DNA of 64,000 nucleotides from Streptomyces sp. NBC_00670 (GTDB lineage Bacteria; Actinomycetota; Actinomycetes; Streptomycetales; Streptomycetaceae): contig NZ_CP109017.1 of the NCBI RefSeq assembly GCF_036226765.1, positions 5,395,001-5,459,000 on the forward strand. The letters run 5' to 3'. Positions 1-8,048 of this stretch are shown piece by piece; the first letter of the stretch is position 1, and the number at the start of each line of letters is the position of its first letter. Under the pieces are notes generated by a model. That model did no database searches, had not been told where the DNA came from, and was given only the letters and a program-made list of their open reading frames with translations. The position numbers and the translations under genes were made by a program.

Positions 1-366
1 GGGGACTACGTCAAACGCGTTGTCGGTGTGGGCGGCGACCATGTGGTCTGCTGCGACAAGGAGGGGAGGCTCGAGGTGAACGGCCGGCCGGTCGACGAGT
101 CGTCGTTTCTGCATCCCGGTGACACTCCGTCCGACGTCCCCTTCGACGTCGTCGTGCCCGAGGGCAGGATCTTCGTCCTCGGCGACCACCGTGCGGACTC
201 CAGCGACTCCCGGGACCGCCTGGGCGCGCCCGGCGGCGGCATGGTCCCGGTCGGCGACGTGATCGGGCGGGCCGAGTGGATCGTGTGGCCCGCGGGGCAC
301 TGGACGCACCTGGAGCGGCCCGGCGCCTACGCGCGCGTGCCCGCCGCGGACGGTGCCCATGGGTAA
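1..366 (+). CDS. sipW: Type I signal peptidase, C-terminal part (5' end outside window)
   Basis: This is the 3' part of a type I (S26) signal peptidase, a membrane-anchored serine-lysine protease that removes signal peptides from exported proteins. The frame is open from base 1. The first residues (GDYVKRVVGVGGD) hold the catalytic-lysine box, and FVLGDHRADSSDSRD is the conserved GD-x-R-x-x-S-x-DSR box. The catalytic serine and the N-terminal anchor lie outside the window. It ends without a C-terminal hydrophobic segment. It is the first of four consecutive signal peptidase genes; by position in the known sipW-sipX-sipY-sipZ cluster of Streptomyces lividans it is sipW. The stop overlaps the start of sipX, so the two are probably translationally coupled. 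Confidence 0.9.
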   Translation, partial: GDYVKRVVGVGGDHVVCCDKEGRLEVNGRPVDESSFLHPGDTPSDVPFDVVVPEGRIFVLGDHRADSSDSRDRLGAPGGGMVPVGDVIGRAEWIVWPAGHWTHLERPGAYARVPAADGAHG

Positions 367-1459
367 CCGGGGCCGACCCCGCGGAGCGGGCCCCAGCGGT
401 TCCGCCGCGGACAATCTGCTGCCCACCGGCTCCCGCCGGGCCGGCGCACCGGCCGGCGGCGGGCCCACCGGGCGCAGCCGGGCCGAGCGGCGCAAGCTGC
501 AGCGCAAGGTCAAGCGCAAGCGGCGGCGCAGCGCCGTGCGGGAGATACCGATCCTTGTCGGCGTCGCGGTCCTGATCGCGCTGGTCCTCAAGACCTTCCT
601 CGTCCAGGCGTTCGTGATCCCGTCGGGCTCCATGGAGAACACGATCCAGATCGGCGACCGGGTCGTCGTCGACAAGCTCACCCCCTGGTTCGGCTCCGAG
701 CCCGAGCGCGGCGACGTGGTGGTCTTCCGCGACCCGGGGAACTGGCTCGCGGGCGAGAAGACCACCAAGAAGGACGACCCCGTCGTCGTCAAGCAGATCA
801 AGCAGGGCCTCGTCGCCATCGGCCTGCTGCCCTCCGACAACGACCGGGACCTCATCAAGCGGGTCGTGGCCATCGGCGGCGACACCGTCAAGTGCTGCGA
901 CAGCGACGGCCGTATGACGGTGAACGGCATGCCCCTGGACGAGCCGTACATTCACCCGGGGAACAAACCTTCGGACTTCGCCTTCTCGGTCACCGTGCCG
1001 CAGGGCCGGCTCTGGGTCATGGGCGACCACCGCGCCAACTCGGCCGACTCCCGCTACCACCGTTCCGAGAAGTACGGCGGCACGGTCTCGGAGAAGTCCG
1101 TCGTCGGCCGCGCGGTCGGCATCGTCTGGCCGTTCGGGCACTGGACGCGGCTGCGGGAGCCGAACACGTATGCGTCGGTGCCGAACGGGACGGCCACCGC
1201 GTCGGCCGCGTCGCATAGGGTGGCGTCCTCGGACCGAAACGGAATGATCCCTCTCCCGACCCCTGCGGAACTCCCGCTCGTTATGGGAGTGGTGGGCCTG
1301 CGCCGACGGTGGCGCGGGCGGCGGCACAAGGTGAGGAGTGGATGTGGGGGATTTGGCGGTCGGCGCGCGGTCCGGACAGGATGGTCCGGAAGACGAGCCC
1401 GAGCGATCCGACGGAACGGCGTCCCCGGCAATGAAAGACACCGCGTACCCCGGGAGTGA
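359..1459 (+). CDS. sipX: Type I signal peptidase SipX
   Basis: Membrane type I signal peptidase of 366 residues. A basic, Gly/Arg/Lys-rich cytoplasmic N-terminus is followed by a membrane anchor near residues 62-82, the catalytic serine S91 in PSGSM, the catalytic lysine K167 in LIKRVVAIGGD, and the GDHRANSADSRYH box. A GTG at 353 is an alternative start; ATG 359 is chosen and overlaps the upstream stop by 8 nt. After the catalytic domain a short hydrophobic stretch (LPLVMGVVGL) is followed by a long Arg/Gly-rich tail. That tail runs about 115 nt into sipY, and it makes the protein longer than the roughly 320 residues I recall for S. lividans SipX. It is part of a sipWXY operon. Confidence 0.9.
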   Translation: MGNRGRPRGAGPSGSAADNLLPTGSRRAGAPAGGGPTGRSRAERRKLQRKVKRKRRRSAVREIPILVGVAVLIALVLKTFLVQAFVIPSGSMENTIQIGDRVVVDKLTPWFGSEPERGDVVVFRDPGNWLAGEKTTKKDDPVVVKQIKQGLVAIGLLPSDNDRDLIKRVVAIGGDTVKCCDSDGRMTVNGMPLDEPYIHPGNKPSDFAFSVTVPQGRLWVMGDHRANSADSRYHRSEKYGGTVSEKSVVGRAVGIVWPFGHWTRLREPNTYASVPNGTATASAASHRVASSDRNGMIPLPTPAELPLVMGVVGLRRRWRGRRHKVRSGCGGFGGRRAVRTGWSGRRARAIRRNGVPGNERHRVPRE

Positions 1460-2357
1460 CCCCGGGGACGGCGAGCACACCGGTCCCACCGAAGCGGCAC
1501 CCGGCCCCGGGGACGGCGGCTCCGGCACCACGGAGAGCGGCGGCTCCCGGAAGGGCGGCCCGAAGAAACCGCGCTCCTTCTGGAAGGAGCTGCCGCTGCT
1601 CATCGGCATCGCGCTGGTGCTCGCGCTGCTGATCAAGACCTTCCTGGTGCAGGCGTTCTCGATCCCGTCGGCCTCCATGGAGAACACCCTCCAGATCGGC
1701 GACCGGGTCCTCGTCGACAAGCTCACCCCCTGGTTCGGCTCCGAGCCCGACCGCGGCGAGGTCGTCGTCTTCCACGACCCCGACAACTGGCTCGCGGGCG
1801 AGCCCACGCCCACCCCCAACCCGGTGCAGCGGGTCCTCGGCTGGATCGGCCTGATGCCGTCGGCCAACGAGAAGGACCTCATCAAGCGGGTCATCGGCGT
1901 CGCCGGCGACACCATCGAGTGCAACGGCACCGGCCCGCTGAAGGTCAACGGCAAGCCTCTCGACGAGACGTCGTACGTCTACGCCGGGAACACCCCGTGC
2001 AGCGTCGACGACGAGGGCGGGAAGTTCAAGGTCACGGTACCCGCGGGCAAAATCTGGGTCATGGGTGACCACCGGCAGAACTCGCTGGACTCCCGCTACC
2101 ACCGCTCCGACAAGAACGGCGGCTTCGTCCCCGTCGGCAACGTCGTGGGCCGCGCCATCGTCATCGCCTGGCCCCCCACCCGTTGGGACACGCTGCCCGT
2201 TCCCGACACCTTCGACCAGAACCTGAGCGCCGCCGCGGCGCCCGACGCGCTGGCCCTGGCGGGCGTCGCCCCGCTGGTCCTGTGGCGCAGGCGCCGCCGC
2301 ACCGAGCGGGTTACCGGCGGAAAGACCCGGGTTTCCGGCGGCGGTACCGCCGGGTAG
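1344..2357 (+). CDS. sipY: Type I signal peptidase SipY
   Basis: Third signal peptidase of the cluster, 337 residues. An acidic N-terminus precedes the membrane anchor (ELPLLIGIALVLALLIK), then S111 in PSASM and K181 in LIKRVIGVAGD form the Ser/Lys dyad, and WVMGDHRQNSLDSRYH is the conserved late box. A C-terminal hydrophobic patch (ALALAGVAPLVLW) followed by arginines could be a second membrane segment. GTG 1344 is preferred because AGGA at 1334-1337 sits 6 nt upstream; GTG 1338 and ATG 1431 are in-frame alternatives. Using 1344, the start lies inside the 3' end of sipX, so expression is probably coupled to it. Confidence 0.9.
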   Translation: MGDLAVGARSGQDGPEDEPERSDGTASPAMKDTAYPGSDPGDGEHTGPTEAAPGPGDGGSGTTESGGSRKGGPKKPRSFWKELPLLIGIALVLALLIKTFLVQAFSIPSASMENTLQIGDRVLVDKLTPWFGSEPDRGEVVVFHDPDNWLAGEPTPTPNPVQRVLGWIGLMPSANEKDLIKRVIGVAGDTIECNGTGPLKVNGKPLDETSYVYAGNTPCSVDDEGGKFKVTVPAGKIWVMGDHRQNSLDSRYHRSDKNGGFVPVGNVVGRAIVIAWPPTRWDTLPVPDTFDQNLSAAAAPDALALAGVAPLVLWRRRRRTERVTGGKTRVSGGGTAG

Positions 2358-2360
2358 GGT
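2332..2360 (+). promoter_or_regulatory. Possible sipZ promoter
   Basis: A TAGGGT -10 hexamer at 2355-2360 with TTTCCG 17 nt upstream at 2332-2337 resembles a weak HrdB promoter. A perfect palindrome, CGGCGGTACCGCCG (2339-2352), lies in the spacer. The published S. lividans cluster has sipZ as the first gene of a separate operon, which agrees with a promoter here. Confidence 0.35.
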
Positions 2361-2436
2361 GCCGTCCCGTATCTCCGATCCTCCGCGCCCCCACCCGGGC
2401 GGCGGAGGCATATCTCCGACGCGGGGGAGCACTGGG

Positions 2437-3180
2437 ATGAGCGGGACAGGTCGTACGGGCGGGGGCCGCGGGCGGCTCGGCAGCGTGCTGTCGAACATCG
2501 CCGTGGCCCTCGGCTGTGTCCTCTTCCTCGGCGGATTCGGCTGGGGCGCCCTCGTGTACAAGCCCTACACGGTGCCGACCTCCTCCATGACGCCCACCAT
2601 CGACGCCGGCGACCGGGTGCTCGCCCAGCGCGTCGACGGCGACGACATCGAACGCGGTGACGTCGTCGTCTTCCGGCAGAAGAGCTGGGGCAACGCGCCC
2701 ATGGTCAAGCGGGTCGTGGCGGTCGGCGGCGACACCGTCGGCTGCTGCACCGACGGCAAGCTGACCGTCAACGGCAAGCAGATCGACGAGCCCTATCTGC
2801 CCGCCGGCCAGTCCGCCGAGTCCAAGAAGATCCCCACCCTCACTGTGCCCAAGGGCCGGCTCTTCCTCCTCGGCGACGAGCGCAGCGGTTCCCTCGACTC
2901 CACCGCCCACCTCACCGAGGCCGGCAGCGGCACGGTGCCGCGCAGCGCGGTGGACTCCCGCGTGGACGCCGTCGCCTGGCCGATGAACGGCATGCTGGCC
3001 CGCCCGACCGGGTTCGAGACGCTCGGCCCGCTCTCCTCGCCGGGGCCGCTGCGGATCATCCTCGCCGCGATTGTCGCCGGGGTCGTACTGATCCTGGGCG
3101 GAGCGGCGTACGGGCCCCTCGCCAAGCGCCTGGGCGGCAGGCGGCCGACGTCGCGGAGGGAGCCGGCGGGTGTCCACTGA
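2437..3180 (+). CDS. sipZ: Type I signal peptidase SipZ
   Basis: Fourth signal peptidase, 247 residues and the most divergent of the set. The N-terminal anchor (IAVALGCVLFLGGFGWGAL) precedes S50 in PTSSM and K91 in MVKRVVAVGGD. The late box reads LLGDERSGSLDS, with Glu and Ser replacing residues of the HRANS motif found in the other three. A clear second membrane segment near residues 202-224 (IILAAIVAGVVLILGGAAYG) places the C-terminus across the membrane. ATG 2437 is preceded by GGGGGAG at 2423-2429. It overlaps the NUDIX gene by 11 nt and probably heads an operon with the next genes. Confidence 0.9.
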   Translation: MSGTGRTGGGRGRLGSVLSNIAVALGCVLFLGGFGWGALVYKPYTVPTSSMTPTIDAGDRVLAQRVDGDDIERGDVVVFRQKSWGNAPMVKRVVAVGGDTVGCCTDGKLTVNGKQIDEPYLPAGQSAESKKIPTLTVPKGRLFLLGDERSGSLDSTAHLTEAGSGTVPRSAVDSRVDAVAWPMNGMLARPTGFETLGPLSSPGPLRIILAAIVAGVVLILGGAAYGPLAKRLGGRRPTSRREPAGVH

Positions 3181-3718
3181 GCCGGTGCCGGCGGCACCGC
3201 GGGCCGCGGAGGAAACGGCTCCCCAGGACGCCGAGCCGCGGCTGCGCAGGGTGGCCCGTGTGGTGCTGCTCGATCCGCAGGACCGCGTCCTGCTCCTGCA
3301 CGGACACGAACCGGACGACCCGGCCGACGACTGGTGGTTCACCCCGGGCGGCGGACTGGAGGGCGAGGAGACCCGCGAGGAGGCCGCCCGGCGGGAACTC
3401 GCGGAGGAGACCGGCATCACCGACGTCACGCTGGGCCCCGTGCTGTGGCGGCGCCGCTGCTCCTTCCCCTTCGCCGGGCGCCGCTGGGACCAGGACGAGT
3501 GGTACTACCTGGCCCGTACCCACCAGACCGAGACGGCGCCGACGGCCCTGACGGAACTGGAGCGGCGCAGCGTCGCCGGTGCGCGGTGGTGGACGTGCCG
3601 GGAACTGACCCTCACCCGTGAGACGGTGTATCCGACCAGACTCGCCGGGCTGCTGCGCAGGCTGCTCGACGACGGTCCCCCGGCCGCGCCGGAGACCCTC
3701 GACACCGAAATCGTCTAG
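3170..3718 (+). CDS. NUDIX hydrolase (MutT-like)
   Basis: NUDIX hydrolase of 182 residues that should cleave a nucleoside diphosphate linked to another group. The Nudix box is complete: G-x5-E-x7-RE-L-x-EE-x-G-I, covering GGLEGEE and RELAEETGI near residues 60-82. WWFTPGG sits just before it, as in MutT-type enzymes. GTG 3170 lies inside the end of sipZ and has GGAGGG 9 nt upstream, so the gene is translationally coupled to sipZ. The true substrate cannot be read from the sequence; a housecleaning role on damaged nucleotides is only one possibility. Confidence 0.88.
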   Translation: MSTEPVPAAPRAAEETAPQDAEPRLRRVARVVLLDPQDRVLLLHGHEPDDPADDWWFTPGGGLEGEETREEAARRELAEETGITDVTLGPVLWRRRCSFPFAGRRWDQDEWYYLARTHQTETAPTALTELERRSVAGARWWTCRELTLTRETVYPTRLAGLLRRLLDDGPPAAPETLDTEIV

Positions 3719-3773
3719 GGGCACGCGGGGCTGGCGCACAATAGGGGGACGCACGGCTGAAGGGGAACATGCC

Positions 3774-4082
3774 ATGAGCGCCGAGGACCTCGAGAAGTAC
3801 GAGACCGAGATGGAGCTGAAGCTCTACCGGGAGTACCGCGATGTCGTCGGTCTGTTCAAATACGTGATCGAGACCGAGCGGCGTTTCTACCTCACCAACG
3901 ACTACGAGATGCAGGTGCACTCCGTCCAGGGTGAGGTGTTCTTCGAGGTGACAATGGCGGACGCGTGGGTCTGGGACATGTACCGGCCCGCCCGCTTCGT
4001 CAAGCAGGTACGGGTTCTCACGTTCAAGGACGTGAACATCGAGGAGCTGAACAAGAGCGACCTCGAACTGCCGGGCGGCTGA
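3774..4082 (+). CDS. DUF2469 conserved actinobacterial protein
   Basis: Small soluble protein of 102 residues, rich in Glu, Tyr and Lys, with no signal peptide or membrane segment. The sequence (AEDLEKYETEMELKLYREY and the later FFEVTMADAWVWDMYRPARF) matches the DUF2469 family that sits next to sipZ/mutT and yraN in most Actinobacteria. No function is established. ATG 3774 has AAGGGGA at 3760-3766. It lies 55 nt downstream of the NUDIX gene and is probably in the same transcript; a hairpin follows its stop. Confidence 0.85.
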   Translation: MSAEDLEKYETEMELKLYREYRDVVGLFKYVIETERRFYLTNDYEMQVHSVQGEVFFEVTMADAWVWDMYRPARFVKQVRVLTFKDVNIEELNKSDLELPGG

Positions 4083-4089
4083 GAGGGCT

Positions 4090-4128
4090 GAGCCCGGCGG
4101 TGCGGATCGGCCCTGGACGGCCGGGCTC
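4090..4128 (+). terminator. Hairpin after the DUF2469 gene
   Basis: GAGCCCGGC (4090-4098) pairs with GCCGGGCTC (4120-4128), a 9-bp perfect stem starting 7 nt after the stop codon. There is no T-run, which is usual for Streptomyces terminators. Confidence 0.5.
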
Positions 4129-4253
4129 GCGTCAACGAGTGAGCCGCGCGCCACCCCTGCGGGTGGTGGAGATATCCACAATCCGCCGGTTGTCCACCAA
4201 GATCCACACGTATGTGGTTCTGCCCGCAGTGTTGGCGCCGAGGAGGTGCCGAC

Positions 4254-4781
4254 ATGGCAGAGACATACGAAGAGACACACCGGAAGCCGCACCGAGAGCC
4301 GCACCGAGAGACGCACCGAGAGACGTGCCGAGGGACGCTTGAGAAGAACGGCACGAAGACGCGGGCACGGAGCGGCGCGCCCGTCGTCCGCGCGCCCGCC
4401 GTCGGACCACGCGGCGCAGGGACGGCGCGCAGCGCGCTCGGACGGTACGGAGAGGCGCTGGCGGCCCGGCGGCTCACCGAGTCCGGGCTGACCGTCCTGC
4501 GGCGCAACTGGCGCTGCGGCAGGACCGGCGAGATCGACATCGTCGCCCGCGACGGCGACGCACTCGTCATCTGCGAGGTCAAGACACGCAGGGCCGGCCC
4601 CTTCGAACACCCCATGGCCGCCATCACCCCGGCCAAGGCGGAACGCCTGCGCGGCCTCGCCGAACGCTGGCTGCAGGAACACGGAGGAGCCCCACCCGGC
4701 GGCGTCCGCATCGACCTGGTCGGCGTCGTCCTCCCGAAGCGTGGCGCACCCGTCGTCGAACACGTACGGGGGGTGGCGTGA
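4254..4781 (+). CDS. YraN family (UPF0102) nuclease-fold protein
   Basis: Protein of 175 residues with a RecB/endonuclease-like fold of the YraN family. The motif GEIDIVARDGDALVICEVK gives the expected acidic cluster and E-x-K of this fold. The first ~60 residues are unusual: HR[KE][PT] units repeat four or five times (HRKPHREPHRETHRET) before a basic linker, and the family proper starts near RSALGRYGEA. ATG 4254 follows AGGAGGT (4241-4247). The stop overlaps the ComM start by one base. Linkage to comM and dprA is conserved in many bacteria, but the biochemical role of YraN is not settled. Confidence 0.88.
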   Translation: MAETYEETHRKPHREPHRETHRETCRGTLEKNGTKTRARSGAPVVRAPAVGPRGAGTARSALGRYGEALAARRLTESGLTVLRRNWRCGRTGEIDIVARDGDALVICEVKTRRAGPFEHPMAAITPAKAERLRGLAERWLQEHGGAPPGGVRIDLVGVVLPKRGAPVVEHVRGVA

Positions 4782-6412
4782 TGGGATTCGCCCGTACGTG
4801 CTCGGTGGCACTCGTCGGCGTCGAGGGCGTCGTCGTCGAGGTCCAGGCCGACCTGGAACCCGGAGTCGCCGCCTTCACCCTCGTCGGCCTGCCCGACAAG
4901 AGCCTCACCGAGAGCAAGGACCGGGTCCGCGCGGCCGTCGTCAACTCCGGCTCCGCCTGGCCCCAGAAGAAACTCACCGTCGGCCTCAGCCCCGCCTCCG
5001 TCCCCAAAAGCGGCAGCGGCTTCGATCTGGCCGTCGCCGCGGCCGTCCTCGGCGCCTGCGAACGGATCGACCCGCGCGTCCTCGCGGACATCGTCATGAT
5101 CGGCGAACTCGGCCTCGACGGCCGCGTCCGCCCCGTCCGCGGCGTCCTGCCCGCGGTCCTCGCCGCCGCCGACGCCGGCTACGAACAGGTCGTCGTCCCC
5201 GAGAGCGCGGCGGCCGAGGCCGCCCTGGTGCCCGGCGTCTCCGTCCTCGGCGTCCGCAGCCTCCGGCAGCTCATCGCCGTCCTCGCCGACGAACCCGTAC
5301 CCGACGAGGACCCCGACACCGCCGGCCGGCCCGACCCGCTCCTCGCGGGGCTGCGCCTGCCCGGCGCCGGAGCCGCCACCGGCATGCACACCATCGGCGC
5401 CGCCGCCCAGGACAACGGCCACGGCCACGACCTCGCCGACGTCGTCGGCCAGCACGCGGCCCGCACGGCCGTCGAGGTCGCCGCCGCCGGCGGACACCAC
5501 CTGTTCCTCGAAGGACCGCCCGGCGCGGGCAAGACCATGCTCGCCGAACGGCTCCCGGCCGTACTCCCGGCGCTCACCCGCCAGGAATCCCTCGAAGTCA
5601 CCGCCGTCCACTCGGTCGCCGGCCTCCTCCCCACGGGCAAACCCCTCGTCGACACCGCCCCCTACTGCGCACCCCACCACTCCGCCACCATGCAGGCCCT
5701 CGTCGGCGGCGGCCAGGGCATCGCCCGCCCGGGCGCGGTCTCCCTCGCCCACCGGGGCATTCTCTTTCTGGACGAGGCACCTGAGTTCAACAGCCATGCC
5801 CTCGACGCCCTGCGGCAGCCCCTCGAATCGGGCCACGTGGTCATCGCCCGCAGCGCCGGCGTCGTACGGTTCCCGGCCAAGTTCCTGATGGTCCTCGCCG
5901 CCAACCCCTGCCCCTGCGGCCGCTTCTCCCAGCGCGACACCCAGTGCGAATGCCCGCCCTCCGTGATCCGCCGCTACCAGGCCCGGCTCTCCGGACCACT
6001 CCTGGACCGCGTCGACCTGCGCGTCGAGGTCGACCCCGTCAGCCGCTCCCAGCTCACCGACGTCGGCGCCCGGGGCGAGGCCACGGCCACCGTCGCCGCC
6101 CGCGTGCACGCCGCCCGGGAACGCGCGGCCGCCCGCCTCGCCGGCACCCCCTGGAGCACCAACAGCGAGATCCCCGGCCGCGAACTGCGCAGCAGGTGGC
6201 ACGCCGTACCCGGCGCCATGGAAGAGGCCGAGCACCAACTGGAACGCGGCGCGCTCACCGCCCGCGGCATCGACCGCGTCCTGCGCGTCGCCTGGACCAT
6301 CGCCGACCTCACCGGCCACGACCGCCCCGGCGTCGCCGACGTCAGCCTCGCACTCCAACTGCGCACCGGCGTCCCGCGCGGCGTCCCGATGGCCATCGGA
6401 GCGGGCACATGA
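4781..6412 (+). CDS. YifB/ComM family Mg-chelatase-like AAA+ ATPase
   Basis: AAA+ ATPase of 543 residues. The N-terminal ChlI-like domain (LVGLPDKSLTESKDRVRAA) is followed by the ATPase domain with Walker A GPPGAGKT at 245-252 and Walker B LFLDEAPEF with D331. A Cys cluster (NPCPCGRF, then CECPPS) and the C-terminal Mg-chelatase helical domain follow. ComM of naturally transformable bacteria is a hexameric helicase driving branch migration during recombination of taken-up DNA. Streptomyces is not known to be naturally competent, so the role here is inferred only as DNA recombination. A GTG at 4778 is an alternative start. ATGA overlap with dprA suggests translational coupling. Confidence 0.9.
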   Translation: MGFARTCSVALVGVEGVVVEVQADLEPGVAAFTLVGLPDKSLTESKDRVRAAVVNSGSAWPQKKLTVGLSPASVPKSGSGFDLAVAAAVLGACERIDPRVLADIVMIGELGLDGRVRPVRGVLPAVLAAADAGYEQVVVPESAAAEAALVPGVSVLGVRSLRQLIAVLADEPVPDEDPDTAGRPDPLLAGLRLPGAGAATGMHTIGAAAQDNGHGHDLADVVGQHAARTAVEVAAAGGHHLFLEGPPGAGKTMLAERLPAVLPALTRQESLEVTAVHSVAGLLPTGKPLVDTAPYCAPHHSATMQALVGGGQGIARPGAVSLAHRGILFLDEAPEFNSHALDALRQPLESGHVVIARSAGVVRFPAKFLMVLAANPCPCGRFSQRDTQCECPPSVIRRYQARLSGPLLDRVDLRVEVDPVSRSQLTDVGARGEATATVAARVHAARERAAARLAGTPWSTNSEIPGRELRSRWHAVPGAMEEAEHQLERGALTARGIDRVLRVAWTIADLTGHDRPGVADVSLALQLRTGVPRGVPMAIGAGT

Positions 6413-7725
6413 CCGCGGAACCCCCCTCCCGGGAGGGCGGGGCGGCCGACGGCGACGGGGCCCAGGACCGGCGGGCCGGAGAACGGTGGGCCGGGGAGCG
6501 GCGGGCCGCCGACTACCGGGCAGGGGGCGTGCGGGCAGGGGACCGCCGGGCCGGGGAGCAGCGGGCCGGGGACGGGTGCGCCGTCGATCCGGAGCTGCTC
6601 GCCCGGGTCTTCCTCAGCCGTGTCGTCGAACCCGGCGACGAGACGGCCGGACGCTGGCTGCGCGAACGAGGCGCCGTCCAGGTCGCCGCGCACCTGGGAG
6701 AGGGCGGCGGACCGTTGCCGGGCGTTTCGGACACACGGTGGGCCGGACTGCTCGCCCGCGCCCGGCGGGCCGACCCCGCACACGACCTCGCCGTCGCACG
6801 GGACGCCGGAGTGCGCTTCGTCCGCCCCGGCGACATCGAATGGCCCGCGCAGCTCGACGACCTGGCGGACGCCCGGCCCGTCGGACTCTGGGTCCGCGGC
6901 ACACCCAGCCTCCGGATGTGGGCCCTGCGCTCCGTCGCCGTCGTCGGCGCCCGCGCCTGCACCGAGTACGGGTCGCACATGGCCACCACCCTCGCCGCCC
7001 AACTCGCCGAACGGGGCTGGGTCGTCGTCTCCGGAGGCGCCTACGGCGTCGACGGCGCCGCCCACCGCGGTGCCCTCGCCGCCGGCGGCGCCACCGTCGC
7101 CGTCCTCGCCTGCGGCGTCGACCGCCCCTACCCCCGCGGACACACCGCACTGCTCACCAGAATCGCCCGGCAAGGACTCGTCATCGGCGAACTGCCACCC
7201 GGCGACCACCCCACGCCCAGCAGATTCATCCAGCGCAACCGGGTCATCGCCGCCCTCACCCGGGGCACCGTCGTCGTCGAGGCCGCCCACCGCAGCGGTG
7301 CCCTCGTCACCGCCCGTGCCGCCACCCGGCTCGGCCGCCACACCATGGGCGTCCCCGGCCCCGCGACCAGCGCGCTCTCCGCCGGAGTGCACGAACTGCT
7401 GCGCGGTGACGCCATCCTCGTCTCCGACGTCGCCGAGATCATCGAACTCGTCGGCGACATGGGCAAACTCGCACCGGACAGACACGGCCCCGTGCTCCCG
7501 CGCGACCTGCTCGAGACGGGCGCCGCCCAGGTTCTGGCCGCCCTGCCCGGCCGCTCCGCCGCAACCGCCGACGACATCGCCCGCGAAGCACGCACGACCC
7601 CCGACGACGCCGTCGGAAAACTGTACGAACTCCGCGCACTTGGCTTCGTGGAACGACACGGCGACGGCTGGAAGTTGACACGCCAGGCCATCGCATCCGG
7701 CCGCCCCGACCCCCACCCACCCTGA
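6409..7725 (+). CDS. dprA: DNA-processing protein DprA
   Basis: DprA/Smf protein of 438 residues, a Rossmann-fold single-stranded-DNA binder that loads RecA. Family motifs are present: VVGARACTEYG, VSGGAYGVDGAAHRGAL, and the RNR-x6-TRGTVVVEA and SGALVTARAA boxes, followed by a C-terminal winged-helix-like domain (TADDIAREARTTPDDAVGKL). The first ~55 residues are a low-complexity tract built from repeats of R-A-G-[ED]/W-A-G-E, absent from ordinary DprA. ATG 6409 overlaps the comM stop as ATGA, so the yraN-comM-dprA trio is one operon. Confidence 0.92.
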   Translation: MTAEPPSREGGAADGDGAQDRRAGERWAGERRAADYRAGGVRAGDRRAGEQRAGDGCAVDPELLARVFLSRVVEPGDETAGRWLRERGAVQVAAHLGEGGGPLPGVSDTRWAGLLARARRADPAHDLAVARDAGVRFVRPGDIEWPAQLDDLADARPVGLWVRGTPSLRMWALRSVAVVGARACTEYGSHMATTLAAQLAERGWVVVSGGAYGVDGAAHRGALAAGGATVAVLACGVDRPYPRGHTALLTRIARQGLVIGELPPGDHPTPSRFIQRNRVIAALTRGTVVVEAAHRSGALVTARAATRLGRHTMGVPGPATSALSAGVHELLRGDAILVSDVAEIIELVGDMGKLAPDRHGPVLPRDLLETGAAQVLAALPGRSAATADDIAREARTTPDDAVGKLYELRALGFVERHGDGWKLTRQAIASGRPDPHPP

Positions 7726-8048
7726 CCGAGAGTGTTCGACCGTCCGTGGGACCCCCGGCGACCTCGGCACTTCGCGCTCCCGGACACAGTCGCTCATCAC
7801 TGTGCGTGAGGTCTCCGGAAGCGTGCCGTATGCGGCGCGACCCCTTCGCGCAGGGGTGATGCACCGGCCTTCGCACACTGCGACGGCTCAGTCACGCTAC
7901 GCTCACAAGGATCCGGCAACGACGGAACACCCACGAAACAGCACACGGCGACAACACCGCACACGGCGACAACGACAGAACACCCCGGCACGGGACCGAC
8001 GGCACGCATGGCCGTACCGGTCCACGGCAGAACGGCACAAGGCGACGA
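7726..8048 (+). other. Intergenic region upstream of whiG
   Basis: A 323-nt gap with no supported gene. It must contain the whiG promoter and leader. The visible structure is a 15-bp direct repeat, GCACACGGCGACAAC, at 7941-7955 and 7959-7973 (period 18). No convincing -35/-10 pair was found, and there is no good Shine-Dalgarno sequence before the whiG ATG. Confidence 0.5.
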
